NCBI GenBank assembly: GCA_946887385.1
Contig: CAMPKU010000255.1
Coordinates: 1-5,531, forward strand
Length of the DNA stretch: 5,531 nucleotides
Reading direction: 5' to 3'
From: an uncultured Gammaproteobacteria bacterium
GTDB lineage: Bacteria > Pseudomonadota > Gammaproteobacteria > Rariloculales > Rariloculaceae
Made by a program: the position numbers and the translations under genes. Below the pieces are notes generated by a model. The model saw only the letters and a list, made by a program, of their open reading frames with translations, was not told the origin of the DNA and ran no database searches. Positions within the stretch are counted from its first letter, which is position 1, and every line of letters begins with the position of its first letter. Positions 1 to 5,316 of this stretch are shown piece by piece.

Positions 1-359
1 GGCAGCGCGAGTCTTCGACTTCGCGCGGAAGACTACGAGTAGGGGTGAGCGTCTCGTGGCGAACGCCGGCGCGGCACCGCGTGCAAAGTGCGCGCGGGCG
101 ATGGCGCGGCGAGATCACTTGGCGCACAGGCGTGCGCACGCCGCGCCGCAGGCAGCGGCTACAGAGCAGCAGGTCGGTGAGAAAGCGGAGGAACCGCCGG
201 TCGATCTCGGCCGATGCTCGCATGCCACAGACTCATGACTGAAATCTGCGGTCAGGCTAGGAGCAGGGATGGCTGCGATCTGTGGCGGAATGCTCAGTTC
301 GAGGCGAGCAAGCGAGAGAACTGCCGCAGCGTGTGCGGCAGTTCTCGCTGGGAGGGCGG
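1..359. other. Left-edge region with no assignable gene
   Basis: No frame here gives a protein I recognise. Two weak possibilities conflict with each other. On the plus strand, frame 1 enters from the edge and stops at TAG 40-42, reading GSASLRLRAEDYE, which could be the last 13 residues of a gene lying to the left. On the minus strand, a frame opens at ATG 221-223 (beginning MRASAEIDRRFLRFLTDLLL) and stays open to the edge with mostly G/C third positions, but it becomes rich in Arg and Cys like a shadow frame and has no Shine-Dalgarno. A short inverted repeat (AGTCTTC at 10-16, GAAGACT at 28-34) overlaps the plus-strand tail. Bases 43-315 otherwise show no promoter or repeat that I can support. 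Confidence 0.5.
316..346 (-). terminator. Perfect 13-bp stem-loop downstream of the EthD gene
   Basis: GAGAACTGCCGCA (316-328) and TGCGGCAGTTCTC (334-346) are exact reverse complements around a 5-nt loop (329-333). Read on the minus strand, the hairpin begins 13 nt after the TAA stop (360-362) of the EthD-domain gene, where an intrinsic terminator or 3' stabilising structure of the three-gene operon would sit. The sequence following on the minus strand (TCGCTTGCTCGCC) has scattered Ts but no real T-tract. A classical Rho-independent terminator is therefore not certain; a 3'-end stabilising hairpin or a Rho-assisted end fits equally well. The stem itself is certain; its function is inferred from position. 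Confidence 0.6.
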
Positions 360-803
360 TTAGGACGAAGCCGTACCGACGATGCGGTCGCGCTGCGCGA
401 TCAGCACGGCGTTCGTGAACTTCGGCACGTCGGCGCGCAGGCCCGCTTGGTGTTCCACGGCGGCCGCGTCGAACGCGGCGGGATCCGCAATCCAGATCGT
501 GATGGTGGCCACGTACGGCGGTGCAGCGCCATCGGCACCGGGTTGGCCGCGGCGCAGCTCGAAGCGGCTGATCGATTTGCCGTAGAGCCGCATGATCAGC
601 GGCATGTGCGTGTTGATGTAGTAATCGAAGTTGAAGCGCACGTCGGGGCCGTTCTGGTACACGATCGTCATGCACTCTTGGTCGACGCGGCCTTGAGCTT
701 GCGCCTGGCTGGAGCCGAACGCGGCTACGACACCCGCTGCGGCTGCCGTGCCGGCGCCGAGTAACACGGTGCGACGATCGAGGTTGTCGGTTTGGTCGGT
801 CAT
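360..803 (-). CDS. Tat-exported EthD-domain protein
   Basis: A 147-residue protein, probably acting in the periplasm. Residues 1-36 form a twin-arginine signal: acidic/polar start, Arg10-Arg11 followed by TVLL, an Ala/Gly-rich hydrophobic stretch (about 16-30) and an AQA cleavage site near residue 36. The rest matches the EthD family, a small ferredoxin-like alpha/beta barrel named after a protein of ethyl tert-butyl ether breakdown in Rhodococcus. Typical marks are FDYYINTHMP (59-68), the PPYVATITIWI strand (95-105) and DVPKFTN near the end (125-131). Family members are usually about 100-residue cytoplasmic proteins, often dimeric and of unclear catalysis, so the export signal is the odd part. 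The start is supported by GGAG (minus strand, 813-816) 9 nt upstream. It is the last gene of a probable operon, 35 bp after the CPBP gene. The family is solid; the substrate is unknown. Confidence 0.85.
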   Translation of the reverse strand: MTDQTDNLDRRTVLLGAGTAAAAGVVAAFGSSQAQAQGRVDQECMTIVYQNGPDVRFNFDYYINTHMPLIMRLYGKSISRFELRRGQPGADGAAPPYVATITIWIADPAAFDAAAVEHQAGLRADVPKFTNAVLIAQRDRIVGTASS

Positions 804-812
804 GGTTCGAAG

Positions 813-816
813 CTCC
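813..816 (-). promoter_or_regulatory. Shine-Dalgarno of the EthD gene
   Basis: GGAG on the minus strand lies 9 nt before the ATG at 803, within the 35-bp gap after the CPBP stop codon. It supports the chosen start and independent ribosome loading on the third cistron of the operon. Confidence 0.6.
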
Positions 817-838
817 GCAGTGAAGTGCCGTTACTAGA

Positions 839-1513
839 TCACGGTGCGCCGGTACGCACAATATCCGTCCCCAGCTGTAGCCAGCGCTGGAGCAAGTCGT
901 TGCCGAACACCCAGTAGTGCAGGGCCGTGCCGAGCAGGGCGTGCGACACGGCGAGCGGCAGCAAGCTGCGCCACCGGTAATAAATGAGTGCCCACGCGGC
1001 GCCCGCCACGAGCGTCACGAGCATGACGGGCCAGCGCGGGTAATGCACCGCGGCGAACGCCACGGCCGTGAGCGCCACCGCCACAGGCACCGGCACGAGC
1101 GTGAGCCAGCGCCCAAACCAGTAGAACTGAAAGATGTACAGCTGCAGTAGCGCCCACGGGAAATAGAGCGCGGCGGCCGCCAGCATGTGCCAATTGGCGA
1201 ATCGCGCTGCCGTAGGTGAGTCGGCGGGGGCGAAGAGCAAGGCGGCAACCGCGAGCACGACGAGCGCCACGGCGGTGAACATGAGCGCCGCCTTCCACGC
1301 GCCGCGCGCGCCCGTCGGGTCGACGCTGCGGGCGAGCGCCCAGAACCGCCGGCTACGCGCTGCGCTGAACGCGATCAGCGCCACGGCGGCCGCGGCGAGC
1401 GCGAAATCGAGATACGGCGGCCGGACCTGGAACGTGGCAACGAAGACGAGCGCCGCCGCGCCGATTGCGGCGAGCTCGAAAGCGGCGGATACATGCGCGC
1501 GCTTCGCGTCCAT
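839..1513 (-). CDS. CPBP-family membrane protein, motif 1 degenerate
   Basis: A 224-residue integral membrane protein, Ala/Leu/Val-rich, with about six to seven hydrophobic segments (roughly 12-29, 36-50, 74-95, 110-131, 138-158, 161-179, 186-203). The C-terminal half resembles CPBP (Abi/CAAX-protease-like) intramembrane metalloproteases: FAAVH (153-157) fits motif 2 (FxxxH) and HALLG (191-195) fits motif 3, giving two potential metal-binding histidines. Motif 1, normally EExxxR, aligns to QLYIFQ (124-129), so both glutamates and the arginine are missing. Proteolysis is therefore doubtful. A non-proteolytic or divergent member is likely. The frame stays open upstream to 1585, but that part overlaps the hydrolase gene; Met at 1513 begins 16 bp after the hydrolase stop codon. 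No clear Shine-Dalgarno precedes it, which suggests translational coupling. The fold family is fairly likely; the activity is unknown. Confidence 0.72.
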   Translation of the reverse strand: MDAKRAHVSAAFELAAIGAAALVFVATFQVRPPYLDFALAAAAVALIAFSAARSRRFWALARSVDPTGARGAWKAALMFTAVALVVLAVAALLFAPADSPTAARFANWHMLAAAALYFPWALLQLYIFQFYWFGRWLTLVPVPVAVALTAVAFAAVHYPRWPVMLVTLVAGAAWALIYYRWRSLLPLAVSHALLGTALHYWVFGNDLLQRWLQLGTDIVRTGAP

Positions 1514-1529
1514 GCCGCGCGCCCGCGCT

Positions 1530-2804
1530 TCAGTCCACGATCGCCTGATAGACCAGCGCGCGCACCTTGGCTTGATCGTCCACATTGCCGGCGGGCACGA
1601 GCTGCGTTAAGTGCACGACGACGAGCTCCTCGCGCGGGTCCACCCAGTACGTGGTGTGGTACGCGCCGCCCCAACCAAACTCTCCCTCGGAGCCGGGCCA
1701 ACCGCGCGCGCCCAAATCCTCGACGATGTAGAACCCAAGGCCGAATCCTTGGCCGGCGTTATACGCAACGTTGTCGGCGAGGTGGCTCGTGGTCATGAGC
1801 TCGACGGTCTTGCGGCTCAAGATTCGCCGGCCGTCGAGCTCGCCGCCGTTGAGCAGCATTTGCAAGAAACGCGCATAGTCCGTGGCGGTGGAGAGCAGGC
1901 CCGCACCCCCGGAAAAGTTCTTGCGCGGCCCTTGCACGTAGTGGCCTTGGCCCACGGCGTCACCCGGCGCCGGCGCGCGCTCGAGCTTGCCGTCGTTTTG
2001 CGAGTAAACGGCCGTCAGCCGGCCTTCCTTGCCGCGCGACAGATAGAACTCGGTGTCGCGCATACCGAGCGGCTCGAGCACGCGCTCGCGCAGCGCTTGG
2101 TCGAGCGGCTTCTCGGCGACGACCTCGACGAGCGCGCCCAAGATGTCGGTGCTGTAGCCGTATATCCATTGCGTGCCGGGGTGCGCGTGGGCAGGAAGTG
2201 TCGCGATGCGGCGTACGGAGTCTCGAATCGTCTCGTCCTTGTCGGCGAAGTAGTAGCCCGTCTGGCTCGCGGCGGCCCACAGATTGCCCCCGACCCCGTT
2301 GCCGTAGCCGAAGCCCGAGGTGTGCGTGAGCAGATCGCGCACCGTGATCGGCCGTGCCGCCGGCACGATGTCGTGGCCGCCGCCGTCGCGTGCGACCGCG
2401 ACCTTCGTCTCCATGAATTCGGGCAAGTACTTGCCCACGGAATCCGTGAGCAGCAGCTTGCCTTCCTCGACGAGCGTCATGGCTGCGACGCTCACGATCG
2501 CTTTCGATTGCGAGGCGATACGGAAGATCGCATCGGTCTGCATCGGCGCGTTCGCTTCGCGGTCGCGCGCGCCGAACGCTTCGAAGTACGCCACGCGGCC
2601 GCGACGTGCCACGAGCGTGACGGAGCCGGCGATCTGGCCCTGCTCGACGTAAGCGTCGAGCGCGTCGCTGAGCCGCTCGAGCCGCTCTGCGGACAGGCCG
2701 ACGCTCTCCGGCGACGCAGGACGTAGCGACTGTGCCGGTGCTGCAATGGTGAGGCCGAGCAGAATCAGCAGCGAAAGCGTGCGAGCAAAGACGTGAGCCA
2801 GCAT
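1530..2804 (-). CDS. Secreted serine hydrolase, beta-lactamase/EstB-like family
   Basis: A 424-residue protein of the serine beta-lactamase (class C/PBP-like) fold, probably a periplasmic or secreted esterase. Residues 1-24 are a Sec signal peptide: MLAHVFAR, a hydrophobic core [13 protein letters not shown], and an APA cleavage site at 22-24. The nucleophile motif SxxK is SQSK (98-101). The second-motif tyrosine is probably Tyr217 in YGYSTDILG. Other family marks are [11 protein letters not shown] (158-168) and [16 protein letters not shown] (298-313). The third motif, KTG in true beta-lactamases, is here WGG (378-380), followed by YWVDP. WGG is typical of EstB-like carboxylesterases, so ester rather than beta-lactam hydrolysis is favoured; resistance should not be inferred from the family name. 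It is the first gene of the minus-strand operon. The ribosome site is weak (AAGAAA just before ATG). Length is normal for the family. Confidence 0.92.
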   Translation of the reverse strand: MLAHVFARTLSLLILLGLTIAAPAQSLRPASPESVGLSAERLERLSDALDAYVEQGQIAGSVTLVARRGRVAYFEAFGARDREANAPMQTDAIFRIASQSKAIVSVAAMTLVEEGKLLLTDSVGKYLPEFMETKVAVARDGGGHDIVPAARPITVRDLLTHTSGFGYGNGVGGNLWAAASQTGYYFADKDETIRDSVRRIATLPAHAHPGTQWIYGYSTDILGALVEVVAEKPLDQALRERVLEPLGMRDTEFYLSRGKEGRLTAVYSQNDGKLERAPAPGDAVGQGHYVQGPRKNFSGGAGLLSTATDYARFLQMLLNGGELDGRRILSRKTVELMTTSHLADNVAYNAGQGFGLGFYIVEDLGARGWPGSEGEFGWGGAYHTTYWVDPREELVVVHLTQLVPAGNVDDQAKVRALVYQAIVD

Positions 2805-2855
2805 GATTTCTTGACCCTAAAGTACGACCCTCGCCAGCATAATGGTCCTGTGCAT

Positions 2856-2873
2856 CGGGGTGCTACAGCCCCG
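2856..2873 (+). repeat. Short GC-rich hairpin in the HIT gene leader
   Basis: CGGGGT (2856-2861) can pair with GCCCCG (2868-2873) around the 6-nt loop GCTACA, including one U-G pair in RNA. It lies 27 nt before the HIT start codon. It may be a leader hairpin or part of an operator for either divergent gene. It is short enough to be chance in GC-rich DNA. Confidence 0.3.
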
Positions 2874-2890
2874 GTGTTTGAGCTCGCGTT

Positions 2891-2895
2891 GGGAG
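2891..2895 (+). promoter_or_regulatory. Shine-Dalgarno that sets the HIT start
   Basis: GGGAG lies 5 nt before ATG 2901. It favours this start over the in-frame ATG at 2793, which would run back over the start of the divergent hydrolase gene and add 36 residues unlike a HIT domain. Confidence 0.6.
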
Positions 2896-2900
2896 TGTGC

Positions 2901-3365
2901 ATGGCAAGCGCAGATTGGGACGATTTGGCCGCAGGACGCGGATGTCCGTTCGATGCGCCGCGTGCCGACAACTCACCGCACTGGAATTTGGTTCGCAAGC
3001 TCACGGTGTCGTCGTGGTATCTACCGCAGAACCAAACGTACCGCGGGCACAGCGTGGTGGTTTTCGATCCGCGGCACGTCACGCGGCTCGACGAGCTGAC
3101 GAGCGCCGAGTGGCTCGCCTACGCCGCCGATCTGCACGGCGTGGCGACGGCGATCGTGGCCGTTTGCAAGCCGGACCACATGAACGTCGAGTCGCTCGGC
3201 AACCTCGTGCCGCATCTGCATTGGCACGTGGTGCCACGCTACAGAGACGACGGCCGTTGGGGCGCGCCGATCTGGGCGCCGGACCTCGCATCGCAACCCG
3301 ACCGGCGTCTCACACCCGTGGATCGTGAGCAGTTGCTGGCCGGGCTGCGCGCCGCGCTCTGCTGA
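2901..3365 (+). CDS. HIT-family (histidine triad) protein
   Basis: A 154-residue cytoplasmic protein of the HIT superfamily, whose members hydrolyse or transfer nucleotidyl groups from substrates such as dinucleoside polyphosphates and AMP conjugates. The signature H-x-H-x-H is HLHWHVV (105-111), preceded by a conserved MNVESLGN stretch (94-101) that lines the nucleotide site. The central His107 is expected to be the nucleophile. The N-terminal part shows the usual strands (LTVSSWYLPQNQTYRGHSVVVF, split around residues 34-55), then the helix after DELTSAEW (64-71). CPF (15-17) recalls the CxxC of zinc-binding HIT proteins, but the second Cys is absent (CPFD), so that zinc site is probably lost. 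The C-terminal extension (PRYRDDGRWGAPIW) is usual for bacterial members of this subgroup. The physiological substrate cannot be told from sequence. It is followed 68 bp later by the co-directional MATE gene. Confidence 0.9.
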   Translation: MASADWDDLAAGRGCPFDAPRADNSPHWNLVRKLTVSSWYLPQNQTYRGHSVVVFDPRHVTRLDELTSAEWLAYAADLHGVATAIVAVCKPDHMNVESLGNLVPHLHWHVVPRYRDDGRWGAPIWAPDLASQPDRRLTPVDREQLLAGLRAALC

Positions 3366-3433
3366 GCGCGATACTCGGGAGGCGCAGCCCGCAACGATGA
3401 GCTAATCTGCGCACCCCTCGCGATCGTACCGCC
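3366..3433 (+). promoter_or_regulatory. HIT-MATE intergenic gap with possible weak -10
   Basis: The gap is 68 bp. GCTAAT (3401-3406) is a four-of-six match to a -10 box and would give a leader of about 20 nt, but no -35 box is visible at a suitable distance. No Shine-Dalgarno precedes the MATE ATG (CGCGATCGTACCGCC). The MATE gene may have its own weak promoter or depend on read-through from the HIT gene. Confidence 0.25.
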
Positions 3434-4843
3434 ATGTCTTTGTTTGTCTTCGAACACAAGCCGACGCGCGCCGACTTCCGCGCGTTGCTGCGCCTGGCGG
3501 GCCCGCTCGTGCTGATCCAGGTGGGCACGATGCTGATGGGCGTCATCGACACCATCATGGTGGGCCGCGTGTCGCCGGCCGCGCTCGCGTCGGTGGCGCT
3601 CGGCAACATGTACTTTTTCGCCATTTCCATCTTCGGCATGGGCGTGCTGTTCTCGCTCGATCCAATCGTCTCGCAGGCCCTCGGTGCTCGCGACGAGCTT
3701 GCCGTGCGGCGCGGCTTGCAGCGCGGACTCGTGTTATCTCTGGCGCTGACGATACCGATCACCATGGCGTTGCTCACGGTGCGCCCGGTGCTCGAGCTCG
3801 TGAACCAACCGCTCGAGGTGATTCCGAGCGCGGCGGGGTACGTGCATCGCAACGCGCTCTCGGTGTGGCCGTTCTACGTGTTCATCGTTCTGCGCCAGAC
3901 GTTGCAGGCGCATCATCGATTGCTGCCGATCGGCTGGACCATCGTGGCGGCCAACGTGGTCAACGTGGTGCTCAATTACGCGTGGATCTACGGCAACTTC
4001 GGCTTTCCCGCCATGGGCGTCATCGGCTCCGCTTGGGCCACCACCGCCAGCCGTTGGCTCATGGCCGTGCTGCTGCTCGTGCTCGGTTGGCGAACCTTGA
4101 AGCCGTACGTGACGCACGTCGCGCCGAATCTCCTCGACGTCAAGCCCCTGTGGCGAATGCTGAAGCTGGGGCTGCCGATCGGCGGGCAAATGATGCTCGA
4201 AGGCGGCGCATTCAACGTCATGGCGCTGCTCATGGGTTGGCTCGGCGTGGTGCAGGTTGCAGCGCACCAGATTGCACTGAATCTCGCCTCGCTGGCTTTC
4301 ATGGTGCCGCTCGGCGTGTCGGCGGCGGCGGCCGTGCTCGTCGGTCACGCCGTGGGCCGCGGCGATGCCGAAGGCGTGCGGCGGTCGACGATTGCATCGC
4401 TCGTCGTGGGCGCAGGTTTCATGCTGTGCACGGGCGCACTATTTACGCTGGCCCCCGAGCCGCTCGCGGGTCTCTACACGCGTGACGCGATGGTGCTCGG
4501 GCTCGCGGCGCTGCTATTGCCGCTTGCCGGTTTGTTCCAGGTGTTCGACGGCCTGCAGGTCGTCGCGATCGGCCTGTTGCGCGGCCTCGGCGATACGCGC
4601 ATGCCGATGATCGTGAATGTCATCGGTTTTTGGTGCATCGGCATGCCCGTGAGCCTATGGCTCGGCTTCGGCCTCGACTACGGGGCGGTCGGATTGTGGT
4701 GGGGGCTCGTGGTGGGTCTCATCGTGGTGGCCGTGTTCCTGATCGCGCGCGTACGCCAGCGCGAGACGCACGATCTGACCCGCGTCATGATCGACGAGCA
4801 TGCCAAGGCTGCCACGTTGCAACCCGAATCCGTCGGCGACTGA
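3434..4843 (+). CDS. MATE-family multidrug efflux transporter (NorM-like)
   Basis: A 469-residue inner-membrane antiporter, expected to expel cationic drugs or metabolites in exchange for Na+ or H+. Length and hydrophobic pattern fit the 12-helix MATE topology, two six-helix halves related by pseudo-symmetry and joined by a cytoplasmic loop (about 222-242). Recognisable blocks include VIDTIMVGRVSP (37-48) in helix 1, PIGGQMMLEGGAF (248-260) in helix 7, the AAAVLVGHAVGRGD stretch (298-311), and FDGLQVVAIGLLRGLGDTR (371-389) in helix 10. The acidic residues Asp40, Glu256 and Asp372 sit where NorM of Vibrio cholerae has its functional Asp36, Glu255 and Asp371, so cation coupling appears intact. 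The tail after residue 439 is polar and cytoplasmic. The start gives a normal length despite the missing Shine-Dalgarno. The substrate cannot be predicted. The gene ends 11 bp from the convergent DUF1801 gene, with no visible terminator. Confidence 0.96.
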   Translation: MSLFVFEHKPTRADFRALLRLAGPLVLIQVGTMLMGVIDTIMVGRVSPAALASVALGNMYFFAISIFGMGVLFSLDPIVSQALGARDELAVRRGLQRGLVLSLALTIPITMALLTVRPVLELVNQPLEVIPSAAGYVHRNALSVWPFYVFIVLRQTLQAHHRLLPIGWTIVAANVVNVVLNYAWIYGNFGFPAMGVIGSAWATTASRWLMAVLLLVLGWRTLKPYVTHVAPNLLDVKPLWRMLKLGLPIGGQMMLEGGAFNVMALLMGWLGVVQVAAHQIALNLASLAFMVPLGVSAAAAVLVGHAVGRGDAEGVRRSTIASLVVGAGFMLCTGALFTLAPEPLAGLYTRDAMVLGLAALLLPLAGLFQVFDGLQVVAIGLLRGLGDTRMPMIVNVIGFWCIGMPVSLWLGFGLDYGAVGLWWGLVVGLIVVAVFLIARVRQRETHDLTRVMIDEHAKAATLQPESVGD

Positions 4844-4854
4844 CGTTTACGGAC

Positions 4855-5265
4855 TCATTGCTTTCTGCGCTGCGCTGTTTTTTTCCCAGCACTTGGTCGA
4901 GCAGCGGCGCGCGCCGCGTCTTGCTGCGCGCGCAGCTTCGTCAGCGCAGTGATGAGCTCGTAAGGAATGGGCTCATCGTAGGGGAAACGCAGGTTGCCTT
5001 TGGGGCCTGCGTAGCGAGCCGCCGCGCGCTCGAGCTGCGCGTCGCCCTTGATCGGCGGAAAGAAGCCGATGTGATGCTTGAACGCCGCGAAGTAGACGAG
5101 GATGCCGTTATGCCTGAGCGCCGGCATCGAATAGCTGATGACCTCGCGCGCGGCGGGCGCCGCTTTGCGCACCGTTTGGCGCACACGGCGCAGGATCGCG
5201 CGAATCGGCGCCGAGAAGCCCGAGATGTATTCGTCGACGTCGGCGGATTTCGCTGCGACTGCCAT
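4855..5265 (-). CDS. DUF1801 / YdhG-like family protein
   Basis: A 136-residue soluble protein of the DUF1801 (YdhG, frataxin-like fold) family. Characteristic marks are DVDEYISGFS (9-18), REVISYSMPAL (40-50), the YFAAFKHHIGFFP block (58-70) and KGNLRFPYDEPIPYELI (89-105). Some members are annotated as iron chaperones because the fold resembles frataxin, but that function is not proven and no iron ligand set is obvious here, so the name should stay cautious. The tail (about 112-136) is Ala/Arg/Lys-rich and probably disordered. Met at 5265 is preceded by GAGGGGA 8 nt upstream. The frame is open further upstream to 5505, but that part would overlap the divergent MgtE gene. The gene converges on the MATE gene and is divergent from the magnesium transporter. 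Confidence 0.9.
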   Translation of the reverse strand: MAVAAKSADVDEYISGFSAPIRAILRRVRQTVRKAAPAAREVISYSMPALRHNGILVYFAAFKHHIGFFPPIKGDAQLERAAARYAGPKGNLRFPYDEPIPYELITALTKLRAQQDAARAAARPSAGKKTAQRRKQ

Positions 5266-5273
5266 CGTGGCAT

Positions 5274-5280
5274 TCCCCTC
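5274..5280 (-). promoter_or_regulatory. Shine-Dalgarno that sets the DUF1801 start
   Basis: GAGGGGA on the minus strand lies 8 nt before ATG 5265. A second, out-of-frame ATG (5273) lies directly against this site with no spacing, so it is not the start; its frame gives an unrelated Arg/Ser-rich shadow protein. Confidence 0.6.
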
Positions 5281-5304
5281 TAACCGAGAATACACGACCC
5301 GCGC

Positions 5305-5310
5305 TATTGT
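5305..5310 (+). promoter_or_regulatory. Possible -10 box for the MgtE gene
   Basis: TATTGT matches TATAAT in four of six bases. Its end is 6 nt before the A of ATG 5317, so transcription would start at or very near the start codon. No -35 box is evident. No Shine-Dalgarno is visible between the box and the ATG. This would fit a leaderless mRNA, but the evidence is thin. Confidence 0.22.
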
Positions 5311-5316
5311 CTGTAC

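Larger units (their letters stand above)
2805..2900. promoter_or_regulatory. Divergent intergenic region between hydrolase operon and HIT gene
   Basis: This 96-bp gap must hold promoters for both the minus-strand operon and the plus-strand HIT gene. On the plus strand TTGACC (2811-2816) matches a -35 box in five of six bases and CATAAT (2838-2843) matches a -10 box in five of six, but the 21-bp spacer is too long for standard sigma-70 use. Either one box is fortuitous or an activator is needed. An inverted repeat CGGGGT (2856-2861) / GCCCCG (2868-2873), counting one G-T pair, follows and would lie at the start of the HIT leader. No good promoter was found for the minus strand by eye. Confidence 0.35.

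Noticed and set aside
10..34. 7-bp inverted repeat AGTCTTC / GAAGACT as a terminator
   Set aside because: The arms are short, the loop is 11 nt, there is no T-tract, and it may lie inside the end of a gene; chance is a fair explanation.
115..861. 248-codon open frame on the minus strand overlapping the EthD gene
   Set aside because: It is out of frame with the EthD protein, very rich in Arg, His and Ala, and has no recognisable domain; it runs through the operon-end hairpin.
1611..2726. 371-codon open frame on the plus strand opposite the hydrolase gene
   Set aside because: It lies wholly antisense to a gene with a signal peptide and all family motifs. Its translation is Arg/Val/Ala-rich without any domain, as expected for an antisense frame in high-GC coding DNA.
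2793..2900. Longer N-terminus for the HIT protein from ATG 2793
   Set aside because: It would overlap the first codons of the divergent hydrolase gene and lacks a Shine-Dalgarno, while ATG 2901 has GGGAG 5 nt upstream.
4861..4884. T7 run after GCGCTGCGCTG as a terminator for the MATE gene
   Set aside because: The preceding sequence can form only a 3-bp stem, and the T-run is explained by Lys codons (GGG AAA AAA ACA) at the end of the DUF1801 gene. Frameshifting at this A7 run was considered but it lies in the disordered tail with no supporting signal.
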